A stretch of DNA of 64,000 nt from Chlamydoabsidia padenii (GCA_025330725.1 JAIWND010000002.1:992001-1056000); one strand, 5' to 3'. Counted from the stretch's first letter, positions 1 to 11,542 are shown. Numbers and translations are program-made. The notes: generated by a model from the sequence alone, not told the origin.

Positions 1-1662
1 AAAAGGGGGGGGGGACTGATGAGTCAAAAAGTACATACAGTTTGCATTCAATGTTTACCTAATTTAAAGACATCTCCACTTTTAGTTTCCACATTGGCAG
101 TCTTCGTGTCTGGTGGTACTATTGGAAACAAAATATTAGCAAGATACAATGCAAGACTATATAGTGACATATCTTACCTGGTTGATCGACGCTCGTTGTT
201 GCAATTGACTTTTGCTCCTCCACTTTATCTTCATTAGCTAGAAAGAAAAAAGGAAAAAGTTTGTAAGTCTTTATAACATGTCATTCTTTCGATGTAAATA
301 TTTACCTGGTAGACTTTGTGCCGACTTGGGTTCAGTAGCATCCTCTTCAGTGTCATCGTCCATGAGCTTTGTATCACTGGATTTATTGTCGTCTTTGGTA
401 GTTGTTGTTGAGGTGGAAGATGAGGAAGATGTTGGTCCTGTGGTGCCATAAGTGGTAGTGGATTTTGCTTGTGCTGATATGGTTGATTCTCGTTCCCTGC
501 TGGCAGCTCGCCAACTTGATGTAGGTCGTTCGGTAGCACTTCGTGGAGGTCTGTTGCGATATCGGTCGAATTCAATAGATGAGCCCCTAGAGACAGGTCG
601 ATAAAAATCCCGATCTTCGAATCGTTCCCTGTTGTCCCGGTCGTAGTATGGATGTGGTGCCACAGGAGAAGAAGGTGGTTCACGATCTCTGCCACTGGGT
701 CGGTATGAATCGCCGCCAAAAGGTGGAGGTGGGTAGCCAGATGTTGGTGGTCCTGCAGCATAACCAGCACTGTCGTATCGTGAGTCGCGTATACTATAAC
801 TGATCAAAAGAAGAAGAAAAAAATGTTAAAAGAAAAATGTGAGTTTGTTTTTTTCGTTCGTTCATTTAGATGGTTGTTGTTATCCTTACCCATCCCGTTC
901 ACGGTTTCTTCTATCGAATTCACGTCGACGGTCATCATCACGATATCGACGATCCCTTTCCCGATCCCATTCTCTGTCACGCCAATCAGCATATCTTGAA
1001 GCATAGGCATCAGTTAATATTGGTGGAGGTGGTTTGTTGCTGTTGCTATTGCCGATATTTATGTCGTCTTTAGCCTTTGTCGGTAGTGTAGATTGTCGTT
1101 CGATACTATCTTTAGTAAGTAGAAGAGTTAAAAAAAAAAAAAAAAGGTTAGTCGTTTCTTTAGGTGATGATGGTTTTTGGAGTAGGGGTAGGTATAAACT
1201 TACTTTCCCGCCGTAAAGAAGTAGAGGTTGAAGAAGAAGGTTTGTTGAAATCCCTTGAGATGTTAGGAGGACCATAATGATGTGGTGCAAGTGGTTCGTC
1301 ACGATAATAGTGTGTATATCTATTTGGTTCCAGTAGTATATAAAAAATAAAAAAAAAAGTTGATAAGATTAATAAAGTGTGTTGAGGATTATTACTTTAT
1401 ATGTTATAGTTTACCTTCCACGACCATATCGTTCATCACGCATCATCAAAGAGCGGTCTCTTTCTCTTTCACGTTCCCTATCCCGCAGTTCCCAATAGTC
1501 GTCAATAGCAGCAGTCATGTTACTTCGTGGTCGATAGCCATAGGAATCATATCTTGAGGAATAACGTGGAGGATAACGTCCGTCGCTGTAAGGAGGAGAT
1601 CGTGAGCGTGACGGAGATCTTGAGTGAGTACCCCGAGATGAAGTTGATCCGGTTGCACTCAT
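1..1662 (-). CDS. RS/DR-rich low-complexity protein, 3' end beyond window
   Basis: Function not recognised. The start codon is at 1662. Six exons phase exactly: 1415-1662, 1204-1319, 890-1109, 306-799, 178-237 and 59-118; the gene continues past the left edge. One acceptor (before 1109) is AAG rather than TAG. The visible protein is about 400 residues. Residues 10-80 are rich in SRSPS and RER/RDR dipeptides. Around residue 185 there is a charged WRDREWDRERDRRYR stretch, then Pro/Gly/Tyr-rich sequence and a Ser/Thr run followed by an acidic tail. Such composition is typical of nuclear RNA-processing or chromatin-corepressor proteins, for example the N-terminal part of Snt1/SMRT-type corepressors, but no folded domain is visible, so this is only a suggestion. 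A palindromic CGGAATTT/AAAATCCG motif lies about 210 bp upstream (1871-1887). Confidence 0.7.
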
Positions 1663-2155
1663 GTATAGTGTAAAAGTATGAGTAGTAGTGGTAGTAGTGG
1701 CAGTAGTGGTAGTATTAGTGGTGGTAGTGGTAGTAGTAGTTTAAATATAAAGAGTCGTTAAGAGTATATAAATATAAAACAGAGAATTGTAGGAAAGATA
1801 ATGGAAGACGGAGAGAAGAAAAAGAAGAAAAATTAAGAAGAGGGCAAAAAAGAATAATAACAAAAGATATCGGAATTTAAAATCCGGTGACGCTGGACAA
1901 CAAAAAAAGGTTTATGGAGCGTGAAACACCACAGACATTACCAATGAATGAGATGGATCATCTATTTTTTTTGATTCCATACAACCACACAACTAATCAT
2001 ATCAATAAAAATAAAAATAAAATAAAACATCTTTATTTAATCCATAGTATTTAAAAAGAGGGAAGTATGTGTGAGAGGGTAAATCAATATGTGTGTTAAT
2101 GGGGGGGGGGGAAGGAGGAGACTATAAAACTAGTAAAACAAGATCGAGTTCTATT

Positions 2156-2732
2156 CTACAATTCATCGAATTGACGGCTGAGTTCATCCAATTCACCCTT
2201 GGCTTGATTATACTTTTCTTGAAGTTCTTCTTGTTTGGCTTCCCGTTCTTCAATTTCCTTTTGCAAACTATCCACCTTACGTTCAGCTTCTTCGGCCTTG
2301 AGGTCAGCTTCATTAAAGCTATTTTACATAAACAAGAAAACAATAAAGTGAGTTAGTTAGTAGAGTGTACCTGACTTCACCCTTTTTACTACCTCATTCC
2401 CCAATTCACCCTATGATTCCCTTCCATCACTATACTTACTTTGTAGAGGTGGTCTTGAGTTGAGTTTCGGTCTTGTCCAATTGGTCTTCCAAGTTCTTCA
2501 CACGGATTTGAAGAGAAAGTAGTTCATGATCCTTGGAGGTATGTTCAAGTTCGAGTTGCTTGACCTTGGCTTCGAGTTCTTCAGCACGAGCAACGGCTTC
2601 ATCAGCTTCGGCACGAAGGGCAGTAAGTTTCTAAAAAGAATCCACCGAGAAGGTAAAAGTAAATAAACAGGTTAGTATCATTTAGATCTTTTATTTTGTG
2701 CATCATCTACTTACTTCCTTGAATCGTTCCAT
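2156..2732 (-). CDS. TPM1: Tropomyosin, short form (123 aa)
   Basis: Actin-filament-binding coiled coil. Three exons close in phase: 2715-2732 (MERFKE), 2440-2630 and 2156-2318, totalling 372 nt or 123 residues plus stop. The N-terminus reads MERFKEKLTALRAEADEAVA, matching the fungal tropomyosin/Cdc8 start, and the heptad pattern is unbroken to the C-terminus SRQFDEL. Family knowledge: S. pombe Cdc8 and budding yeast Tpm2 are 161 residues, and Tpm1 is 199 with a duplicated 38-residue actin period. This copy is 38 residues shorter than 161, and by eye the missing part is in the middle: exon 2 matches Cdc8 residues about 1-69 and exon 3 matches the last 54. Both introns (84 and 121 bp) were inspected and hold no plausible extra exon. 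A CGGGATTTGAA element sits 100 bp upstream. Confidence 0.9.
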
Positions 2733-2834
2733 ATTGTTATAAATAAAGTGATGATAATGAAAAGAAGAGTGAAAACAAAAGAAAAAAAAAATGTCGGAGG
2801 CAGATAAAAAAAAATCGTCGTCAGCAAATCATTT

Positions 2835-2846
2835 CGGGATTTGAAT
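2835..2846. promoter_or_regulatory. CGGGATTTGAAT element upstream of tropomyosin
   Basis: One copy of the recurring GCGGGATTTRAA-like motif, about 100 bp upstream of the start at 2732. Function is inferred from its repeated position in this window. Confidence 0.5.
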
Positions 2847-3136
2847 TCGATCACGTGTACTAAAAATAGACGAGGAGAGACAAGAGACTATGGTTGTATG
2901 ACATCTTGGCTGAATAAAATGCAACCTATGGGGTAAAGACCTAATCATGTATGTGTATAAACTTTTCTTTTTTATTAAATGAATCAAGATAAACAAACAA
3001 ATAAAGAGCAGGTATGGACAGGTTTAAACCCTGCAGTTTTTGTCAATACCACATTGTCTATCAGCTAAAGGGATCAAAGCACATCGTGATAGTTTCCATA
3101 TTTGTACAATTGGGTAGAGAGAGTGTCTTGATGATG

Positions 3137-3656
3137 TCAACCCATTTCGTTTTCATCGTCCCCTGTGTTGTCGTATCCATGCCAATAAAAGTTGTCCTTG
3201 GCTTGACCCAACTGGTTGAATGTAAGCCAAGCCCTTTCACATATTATACCAATCTTGACCAACTGTATGAGCCAGTGTAACCACCCACCCTCATCTGTTG
3301 CTTGATTGTATGCGCACCTGATTTGAAGTTTCATCCCCTTTGCCAGCCATAAAAATGATCGAGACCACCGAATCGTTAGACAGACAGAGAGAGAGAGAGA
3401 AGGTTTGAGTTGTCAGATGAGGGTCTAGTATATCGTGAGAGTGGATTAGATCAAATAGGTTGGGTCAGATGGATCTACCAATAAGAATTGTAAACAAAAA
3501 GTCAGTAGGTGAACAATGACATTTTCCGCTCTGAGTAGTTTTTACTTACGCACCAAATGGGCCATTGCTACGTATCTAATCCATTGTTTCCGCCTGTATC
3601 ATATCCAATTCCAAAGCATAAATAGTCAGTATTGATTTGATCTTCAAGACCTGCAT

Positions 3657-3696
<40 letters not shown>

Positions 3697-4157
3697 AGAT
3701 TAATATAGTGACATAGTAGAAGAGCTGTTGGGGGGGGTTGTCCGCGTTTATTCTTACCAAATAAACCACGTCAAGTTGATCGTGTCTATCTTTACAAGTT
3801 TGTCCAGACATTTCAGCTTGGCCCATGGATTCCTTTAGTTCCCACCTTCTGTTGATTCATAACTTGATACCGGAAAGGAATTCAGTGTTGTGAGAGAATT
3901 ATGATTGCTGTTAATGATCCAAAATAGAGGCTATATAAAAGTTCGTTTGTAATAAAGTGTCTCCATTCATAATGAAGTGGTGGTGGTGAATGAGATATAA
4001 AGTGGGTAAAGGCAATGGCCAACAGTGGATATCATTTAGTTCAGTAAGTACTTAAAGTTGGATAACTACAGTGAAGAATCAAGAAGAGTCGGTGAGTGAC
4101 ATTTCAAGTAAAGTGACCAGCTAGTATACTTACTGTTATTGAATAAGAGAAAGACAT
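3137..4157 (-). pseudogene. Decayed or unresolved spliced gene
   Basis: Not recognised. A promoter-like element at 4222 precedes an ATG at 4157 followed by a consensus GTAAGT donor (exon MSFSYSIT). Further exon-like pieces with good splice sites follow: one giving LSNFK, one giving WELKESMGQAEMSGQTCKD, one giving GLEDQINTDYLCFGIGYDTG, then a last piece containing CAYNQATDEGGWLHWLIQL and ending KDNFYWHGYDN...GDDENEMG at 3137. The pieces look protein-like but do not join in one frame: the YDTGGNNG exon hits TAG, and its NGPFGA tail lies in another frame. A 36-bp poly-A tract (3658-3693) sits in the putative intron. Either this is a pseudogene with frameshifts or an intron structure I could not solve. 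Confidence 0.35.
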
Positions 4158-4221
4158 TGTTAATAGTTGATTAAGAGAAGAGAAGAGAAGGGAAAAAAAT
4201 ACATTTTGGATTGGCGTCCGT

Positions 4222-4233
4222 CGGGATTTGAAT
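4222..4233. promoter_or_regulatory. CGGGATTTGAAT element
   Basis: Exact copy of the recurrent motif, 65 bp upstream of the ATG at 4157 of the decayed/unresolved minus-strand gene. Confidence 0.45.
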
Positions 4234-4448
4234 GTATTATCCCCCTGAAAATTGATTATCCCAAGTCAGCATGAATGATTTAAAGAATGGATTTTTATTA
4301 TTTATAAATACAATAGCTTTGGTATACTATATATAAAGAGGATTGGTAAGGGGGAATCATAATATAATCTAAAGTAGATAAGAATATAAAGAAGTGTATA
4401 GTAGTAGGTAAGTACATATAAAAATAAAAATAAAAAAGAGGGAGGAGA

Positions 4449-4999
4449 TCATGCAGCGCTGTTTTTGTTTTGTTGAGGAGAGAAGGGAGGGAATTGAGCC
4501 AATCGTTTTCGTTCTTTTTCAGCGACAACCCCAGGGGCTTCTGAAGTCATGATGACCAAGTTGTTGCGATGATGATCGTGAGCGGCAGTGGAGACATGAT
4601 GGACATGGTTTTCACCTGGTGTTTGTTCAGTACATTGATCGATTTGTTTCACCCAATCATCATCCAACAGTGTTTTGAGTGTCCACCTTTTACGAGGATC
4701 CAATTCCAGTAATCCTGTGATGGCTGGTCGTGCTTCTCTTGGTAATAGTTTCAATAAACCCCGGTGTTGAGCAAATAGTTTGAAAGATCGATCACACATG
4801 CGCGGTACACGCCATGGAAACCGACGGATAGTCATGCAAATGAAGATGATGCCACAAGACCATAAATCGCATAATCGAGGATCATATTTTGATTGAGTGT
4901 ATTGTTCAGGGGCAATATAAGGATCAGAACCATAGATGCCTGGGTAAGAAAAAAAAAAAAAAAGATGAGTATTCAAAAAGAGAAAGAAAGTGTGGGGTT

Positions 5000-5036
<37 letters not shown>

Positions 5037-6234
5037 TCTTGTCATTATGACGGATGATTCAAAAGGATACTTGAATACAGTCGCACAACCAAAGTCGATG
5101 ATTTTTAAGATTCCATATTGATCCAGCACCAGGTTATCCAATTTCAAATCCCGATGTGCAATACCCATCGTTTCATGCAGATATTCCAGTCCATTCAACA
5201 GCTGGCGCCAACAACAAGCCATTTCTTCACGAGACATCATTCCACTCATGACAATATTAAACAGATCATTAGGAGCATAGACCATGACTTGATAGAATTG
5301 ACCTTCTTCGTGCACCATGTCCAAGGTTTCAATGACATTAGGATGATGTAAGGTGGACCCAATACAAAACTCGGCGACAAGTTTCTTGATGTAGTCTTTT
5401 TCGGTTTCCTGAGGCAGTCGTTTTCGGAATTGCTTGACCGCCAAAATAGATTGATCTTTTGGACGTCGAATCAAACGAACCGATCCACCAGCACCTTTTC
5501 CAATGTAACGACCTAATGGCGGGATTTTAAAAAAATGGTTTGCATGAGTCGGGGTATAAAAATGAGGCATTCCTGCTCTTTGGCAAATATACCTCAAAGG
5601 TAGATATAAAAAAAAAAAATAGCGCTTTTGCATAATGCAACTTACCCCATTTACCATAACGTGTTTCCAAATCATGATGAAATTGGTTTCCAAAGGTAAA
5701 ATCAGATGATTTCGATGTGGTTGCAGAAGAAGAGACAGTCAGAGTGGTCGAAGGAGAATTAGTGTGATCACTAAAAAAATTCAGTCGGTCGAGCCATTGT
5801 GATGAGGAGGGTGAAGAATGATCTGGGTTCACATGATGCTGTTTTTGTTGTTGATGGTGAAAATGTGTTTGGTGATAATAATCATTATATTCAGGGCGTT
5901 TAAATATAAATTGTTGAGGCAAAGATGGACATAGAATAGATGATGTAGGTGAAGATGTTGTGGTGGAAGTAGAAGAAGAGGAAGAAGTGGATGAAGAAGA
6001 TATACTAGGTGTACGGCAAGTTGGAGGAGTTGGGTTGGGAGATTTATCATTGGTGGATGGTGATCTTCTTCGTGGTGAAGAAGCAGCAATTTGTAAACGC
6101 CTTGTCAATTCAGGTACGTCGACAATACTGGTATCGTTGGAATGAAGGTGGCGATGAGAGGCCTTGGTGTGTGAGATGATCGGAGATGGAATTTTGGACC
6201 GATCAGAAGTGATCATTGTGTTGATGAATACCAT
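4449..6234 (-). CDS. SAT4: Ser/Thr protein kinase, Hal4/Sat4-Hal5-Npr1 type
   Basis: Three exons in phase: 5646-6234, 5036-5512, 4449-4939, giving 518 residues. The first 190 residues are a Ser/Thr/Pro-rich low-complexity leader. The kinase domain follows: Gly loop GKGAGGSV, AVKQF with the ATP-binding Lys, catalytic loop HRDLKLDN, DFG as IIDFGCA, and APE as PYIAPEQY. The activation segment GSDPYIAPEQY and the WSCGIIF region fit the fungal-specific Hal4/Hal5/Npr1 family, which in yeasts controls potassium and nutrient transporter stability at the plasma membrane. The C-terminal 60 residues are His- and Lys-rich. Intron 2 holds a T32 homopolymer; reading through it would insert a long poly-Lys run, so it is clearly an intron. 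The ATG at 6234 is chosen because the upstream in-frame stretch is 5' UTR-like. Transporter target is inferred from the family only. Confidence 0.85.
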
Positions 6235-6383
6235 TGTTCTTCTATGGGTATAATTAATAAAAAAAAAAAGAAGTAACCACAAAGTGTAAGGAATGAGGAT
6301 GTGTTTAAGAAGAAAAGTAAGGGTGAGAAGAGTAGAAAGAAAGAGAAAGAAGGAAAAGGAAGATAAATTGAATTTATATGCGG

Positions 6384-6395
6384 GCGGGATGTGAA
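6384..6395. promoter_or_regulatory. CGGGATGTGAAT element upstream of kinase
   Basis: Variant of the recurrent motif within GGGCGGGATGTGAATT, 150 bp upstream of the kinase start. The interval 6235-6950 is the shared promoter of the divergent kinase and MTU1; two CCCGCCC stretches at about 6827 and 6858 lie on the MTU1 side. Confidence 0.45.
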
Positions 6396-6950
6396 TTATG
6401 AAGAATAGAACAACTGAGGAGAGCTTACTATAATGAGGTGTGTGACAGGAGTAGACGATGAAACAAATCTGACTGAAACTTTCTTTGTACATAATACAAA
6501 TAAACTCTGTCAACAAAAATCATCATTACTTTTTCGAGTCATATTAAATATAAAAAAAAAATGTCACTTTTTCTTTTGACTCGGTTCGCTATGATAGTGA
6601 GTTAGTCCCTCACCAATGATTTGGCTCGTGACTTTTTTTTCTTTGGAACCCTTTTTTAAATCGACTATGGGTTCACGTGGAAAAGGTCAGTGCTGAACAT
6701 AGTCTTTTTTTTCAGCCCTTTACATGTTACAGAATGATTGCAATGTATAATAAGCTTGAAATGATTCATACAGCAGTGATTAAACTAGCATGATACAAAA
6801 AGGACATCATCATTATGATTTCATTTCCCGCCCAGACCCCCCCCAAAAAAATTGCTTCCCGCCCCTGGTGTTTCTTCTTTTTTGTTCTTCACTTTCTTTC
6901 TCCGCTTTTTTTTTTATTTATTGATCGTCTCTTCTTCTCTCAACATCTAT

Positions 6951-8102
6951 ATGCTTGGATCTTTATGGCATGGGTTGAAATTACGCTTGACAACACAACG
7001 GCGATTACCACAAAAAGGCGATCGAGTAGTGGTGGCAATGTCTGGTGGGGTGGATTCCAGTGTATCGGCGGCTCTTCTGAAACAACAAGGATACAACGTG
7101 GAAGGGTTTTATATGAAAAACTGGGATAGTCGGGATGAACGTGGTGTATGCCCAAGCGAACAAGACTGGCACGATGTCCAACAAGTGTGTGACAAATTGG
7201 TCATCCCATGTACTCAAGTTGACTTTGTAAAAGACTATTGGCATCAAGTCTTCCAAGACACTCTGGATGCTTACTCGTCTGGCCTGACACCTAATCCTGA
7301 CGTGCTATGCAATCAACATATCAAGTTTGGCTCACTCTTGAACAAGATCCCTCAAGATGCATGGCTGGCGACTGGTCATTATTGTCGAACAGACGGTTAC
7401 GGACGATTATTACGGGGAAAGGAACCGGCCAAGGATCAATCATACTACCTATCGACAGTACCCTGGACAGCATTACAACGCACCATCTTCCCACTCGGTG
7501 ACATTCCATCAAAACAACAAGTCAAGCAGATGGCACACGACATGGGATTTACACAAATAGCCAGTAAACGGGAAAGCTACGGAATTTGTTTTGTAGGTCA
7601 ACATCGCAAGTTTGCCGACTTTCTTGGACAATACATTGACCAACCTCGTGGTCAGGCGGTGAATCTGGAGAATGATAAAGTCATTGGGGAACATAATGGG
7701 TTGTTTGGCTACACGATCGGTCAGGCGGCTCATATTCACCATGGTACTCATAAATGGTTTGTGGCGGACAAGGATTTGGCGACGAATCGACTGATTTGTG
7801 TACCTGGATCGACTCATCCTGCACTCTTCCATCAGGGGTGCATTGCACGCGATTGGACTTGGATACATACTTGGCGACCGACTTGCCCTATCAACGTACT
7901 GGCTCAGGTCAGGTATAGGCAACAACCTCTCAAGGCCACACTCGATCAAGATCAGGATGGACGATATCGTGTGACTTTTGATGAACCTATTCGTGCCATG
8001 GCCAAAGGACAACAAGTGGTGATCTGGGTTAAGGATTGGTGTTTAGGTAGTGGGGTCATTGATGATATTATACCAGCGACATCCCCCAACCCTCTAGTAT
8101 AG
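6951..8102 (+). CDS. MTU1: Mitochondrial tRNA-specific 2-thiouridylase (MnmA/MTU1)
   Basis: Activates and thiolates C2 of wobble uridine in mitochondrial tRNAs for Lys, Gln and Glu. Single exon of 383 residues, the usual size. PP-loop ATP motif SGGVDSSV at residues 31-38; first catalytic Cys in NPDVLCNQHIKFG; LATGHY; DQSYYLS; second catalytic Cys in SYGICFVG. The C-terminal beta-barrel region is complete. The start at 6951 is preferred over an in-frame ATG at 6852: the 6951 start gives a short basic, hydrophobic presequence (MLGSLWHGLKLRLTTQRR) suited to mitochondrial import, while the upstream codons come from a T-rich leader encoding an implausible Phe-rich stretch. It is one of the few intron-free genes here. 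Confidence 0.93.
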   Translation: MLGSLWHGLKLRLTTQRRLPQKGDRVVVAMSGGVDSSVSAALLKQQGYNVEGFYMKNWDSRDERGVCPSEQDWHDVQQVCDKLVIPCTQVDFVKDYWHQVFQDTLDAYSSGLTPNPDVLCNQHIKFGSLLNKIPQDAWLATGHYCRTDGYGRLLRGKEPAKDQSYYLSTVPWTALQRTIFPLGDIPSKQQVKQMAHDMGFTQIASKRESYGICFVGQHRKFADFLGQYIDQPRGQAVNLENDKVIGEHNGLFGYTIGQAAHIHHGTHKWFVADKDLATNRLICVPGSTHPALFHQGCIARDWTWIHTWRPTCPINVLAQVRYRQQPLKATLDQDQDGRYRVTFDEPIRAMAKGQQVVIWVKDWCLGSGVIDDIIPATSPNPLV

Positions 8103-8747
8103 TATAGAGATTATTATTATTGTTTATAGTTTTAGATTGTTTAGATTTTATTTACCTGATGATGTAGAAACAACATACTTAATATATATATAAAAAAAAG
8201 AAGTTTCTCGACCTCTTCTCACCCACAAAAAAATTCATATTGTCTTTATATGTCAAATCCGTTGTTTAATATGTCCTCATGTAGTGTTTTCGTGTCACGG
8301 GAAAAACGGGGGGGTATTGGTGTTGTTTGTTTTGGATATACAGTATACATTACATGCCACTGATACTGGATGGGCGATCTTCAAGATGATCTTTCTTTTT
8401 AATAAAGATATGCCTTTTTTTGTCTGCCGTGTGAAAAAAAAAAGGGGAGCATAGAACAATCACTTTGTTCTGTGTCCTTTCGACCCGTTTAGTCGGAGTA
8501 TGTAAGAGGATTACACTTTCACCTTCATCATCACATGTTTGGCTCGTACCGAAAGGTGTATATACATTTCATCACATTTGGGGGAAAACAGGACACTAAT
8601 ATACTTTAGTTCATGATCCTTTCACCCATGGGACCTCCTAAAAGACAACACACATGTATTATATACATCGACCCGACAACATCATTGTTTTATTATAAAA
8701 AGTAAAAATATATATATACTATGCAAATGTAAAAGGGGATTGTGTAA
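8103..8747. other. Convergent 3' intergenic region
   Basis: Lies between the stop codons of MTU1 (plus) and the VAP gene (minus). AT-rich with no coding pattern on either strand; it should hold both 3' UTRs and polyadenylation signals. Nothing else seen. Confidence 0.6.
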
Positions 8748-9414
8748 TTAAAAAAAGAGATAAGTAAAAATAAAGACGACACCGCAAATGATGGCAACAA
8801 CCTGTGGTGGATATCCTTCGACAGGGTGAGGCTTTTGTAACTGAGCCAAATGTTGATGGACAGCATCCAAAGGTTGTACAGTTGGTGGTAATTTGCGAGT
8901 ACTATCCTTGGTAGTCGTGTTTTGACGCAATCGGAGTCCATCCAAAGCCTGTTTGTTTTGGGTCAATTCCTGTTGAAGTCGAGTAATCAGTCTTTGTGCT
9001 TCCGCTAGTTCGAGTCGTAGTTTCCGTCCTTCTTCTTCTTCTTTTGGTGATACAGTTAGAGGTGATGATCCAGATTGATTCGTAGGTAAAGAAGATGGTT
9101 GGGCAATAGGTTCGTGATGAGTTGGAGGTTCATTTGTTGCCTGAGAATGTTGTGGCACAGCCACTTCAAATCGTGGTTCTTCTGTGGCAGTATCAATTCC
9201 AGTAGATTGCTCCTTAGTAGTAGTGTTGTCATCCATTTGTGTTTGCTTCTTTTGATCGGGCAAATTTGTTGATCCAAAGGTATCATGATCACTGTTCGTC
9301 ATTGAAGAAATGTTGACTTTGGTGCTGCTTTCCGATTCTGTGTATGAAGGAGCGTGAGCCTGTGTATACATATAAAAGGGTCGGTTAGTTACAATGACCA
9401 ATGATCACCGAAGC

Positions 9415-9446
<32 letters not shown>

Positions 9447-10148
9447 CTGTACTTACAATAGTAGGCATATCTTGAGTAGACACAGAGTTAAAAGAGCATT
9501 TAATTTTATGTTGATGAATGGCACCTTTATCCTGGGTTTCAATACGAGACCACTATATTGGTCAACAATAGTAATATAAAAAAAATAAAAAAAAAGGATC
9601 AAGAGTGATTAATTTCGTACTGCCAAGACTTTTCTCTTTGGTGGTGGTAGTTGGGGTTACTTACGAGGTCTGTTACAGGAGTAGAGTCATATCCATGGGA
9701 ATCAATCTTGGCACTTTGTACCAAAAACTTGTCTTTGCATTTAAAGTCGAGAGGTGGTTCCGCATTGAATGGTTGCAAGATTACTATTCATATTTAAACA
9801 TGAGTCAACCATTTAGTCATTGTCGCCCCCCCCCCCACCCCACCTTTTTTTTTTCTTTTTTTTTTTTTTTCTTACCTTGTACTTCTACTTGACCATTACC
9901 TTCAATCCTTCCTGCGTTGGGTCGTACACAGTATTGTTTGGGTGCAGTTGTTTTAACCTTGAAGATAACAGGTTCCGGATGAGGGTTTGACACCAACAGT
10001 ATTTCTTTTGTAACGTGGGTTAATGGGCCTACAATTAGATCCAGAATTAAAAAAAAAAAAAGTCAACACACTGTTTCAGTTTACATTTATGGGTAGACTA
10101 CTTACGTTTAAAGGTGAGTAAATCAGAAGGTTCAATTGTCAACGACAT
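8748..10148 (-). CDS. SCS2: VAP/Scs2 ER membrane tether (MSP domain, C-terminal anchor)
   Basis: Five exons in phase: 10106-10148, 9876-10028, 9665-9783, 9457-9552, 8748-9359; 340 residues. The N-terminal MSP domain begins MSLTIEPSDLLTF and includes VKTTAPKQYCVRPNAGRIE, the signature loop that binds FFAT motifs. A Ser/Thr/Gln-rich linker follows, then a coiled coil around residues 245-275 (KLRLELAEAQRLITRLQQEL) and a C-terminal hydrophobic anchor VVAIICGVVFIFTYLFF ending at the stop. VAPs dock lipid-transfer proteins and other FFAT-bearing partners to the ER. Intron 4 and intron 2 carry 20-27 bp T runs. The PI4-kinase Pik1, whose products feed VAP-dependent lipid exchange in yeast, is encoded elsewhere in the window. 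Confidence 0.93.
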
Positions 10149-11542
10149 TATTAATGGTTAAAAGAAAAAATGTGATGAGGAAAAGATAAAGAAATAAAAA
10201 GTACAAACCCGCTGGAATTCCGTAGCTATAAATAATATTCAAATTCCGACTTTTTAGGTGAGGAAGACCATGAATCCATCCCCTTCTCGCTTTCCCTACA
10301 ACATGTATTCGATCTCATTATTTCATCTTGATACAATATATATATACAGCATAAGAACAACCAACATTCTTTTTCCTGTTTGTACCTTGATACTTTATCT
10401 CATTAATGCCAGCGACCTGAATCTTCACACTATAAAAGGCAAAGAGCAAGCTACTAGAACCAAACTGATTTCTATTTGAATAAACTTAAAAGTAATGATT
10501 TTATCAAAGTATGTCACCATATGATAAGTATGATTCTTATTACAGTATTCAAGTTATGTGAAATGACAACACCTGCATGATGATGTATGGATATAAGGTA
10601 AAGAGATCAAGTCGGGATTTCAACTTCCATGCCTCATGCATTGGTTTCTTACATTTCAACCTTAAAAAAAACATTCATGCATATTATGTACCTGTCACTT
10701 TTTTTTCATTCATGAAAGGAAAGGGTGGGAGGAAGGCCCCGAAGAGTGCTTACTGATTTCTCTCTATTTCTCTCTATCCCTCTTGTTCTTTTCACACTGT
10801 GATCTACAAATTATGCTTTTGTCTTTGATTTCCATTGCCTCTTTCCTGGTCTCCTTTAAAAACAAGGCTTAACTTTGGTTTATGCTATAAATCTTAACCA
10901 AGTCGGGATTTAAATTTTAAACCCCGTTTATAGGCAGCATTTATGCATTGCAAGATGTTTATGGTTCATCCTGTCGATAGAATCAATTGAGATTCATTTT
11001 TGCGCTACGTATCTGATTGAACCATAATATAATGGTCAAAAAATGTACGTGAGAAAAGATCTCCCCTCTTTCCTGCCTTGGCTTTTAATCCATTTAGAGT
11101 ATATCAAGTGGAGCAGATGGGCCATTAAGGCATAGCTATAGCTATTACTGTATGAATAGTGAAATCACTCTGGCAAAAAAAAAAACATACCGTTTTTCCC
11201 AAACTTCAATGGTTTACAAAAATAGTAAGAGTAAAGGAGTTCAACGGAAACAATGGTGCAACCCAAAAAAAAAGCTATATCCTGGAAATTCAAATCCCGC
11301 CTGCGTACACGAACATTGCAAACGAGCTAATTCTTTTATTGGTAATGGAAACAATAGTAACAATAATGATATAAAAGGATAAGATATAAATTTATATGCT
11401 GTAGAAGACTGAAAGGAGAAAGAGGGGGTAAACTATACAGAATGAAAAGAAAGGGGTGGTGTCGGGATTTGAAAAAAGGAGAATAGTAAAAGGAAAGATG
11501 ATTACAATGTGATACATAAGACGAATGATGATGGTATTTGGT
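10149..11542. other. Gene-poor 1.4 kb with several orphan motif copies
   Basis: No convincing gene on either strand. Four copies of the recurrent element occur: 10613 (CGGGATTTCAAC), 10904 (CGGGATTTAAAT), 11292 (AAATCCCGCC) and 11463 (CGGGATTTGAAA). The first two share the preceding AAGT, and both are followed within about 40 bp by ATGCATTG, suggesting an old duplication. The proximal part is the VAP promoter and the distal part is the G-gamma 3' region. Confidence 0.45.
10239..10250. promoter_or_regulatory. TTCAAATTCCGAC element upstream of VAP
   Basis: Variant of the recurrent motif in the opposite orientation, about 90 bp upstream of the VAP start at 10148; a second degenerate copy (AACCCGCTGGAATTCC) is at about 10206. 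Confidence 0.4.

Noticed and set aside
4940..5035. Read-through of kinase intron giving a Lys-rich insertion in the catalytic domain
   Set aside because: The segment is a T32 homopolymer with exact donor and acceptor; removing it joins the activation loop MTRG-IYGSDPYIAPE in phase.
6852..6950. Upstream in-frame ATG of MTU1 adding 33 residues
   Set aside because: The extension is translated from T-rich leader DNA into an improbable Phe/Leu run; the ATG at 6951 gives a normal mitochondrial presequence.
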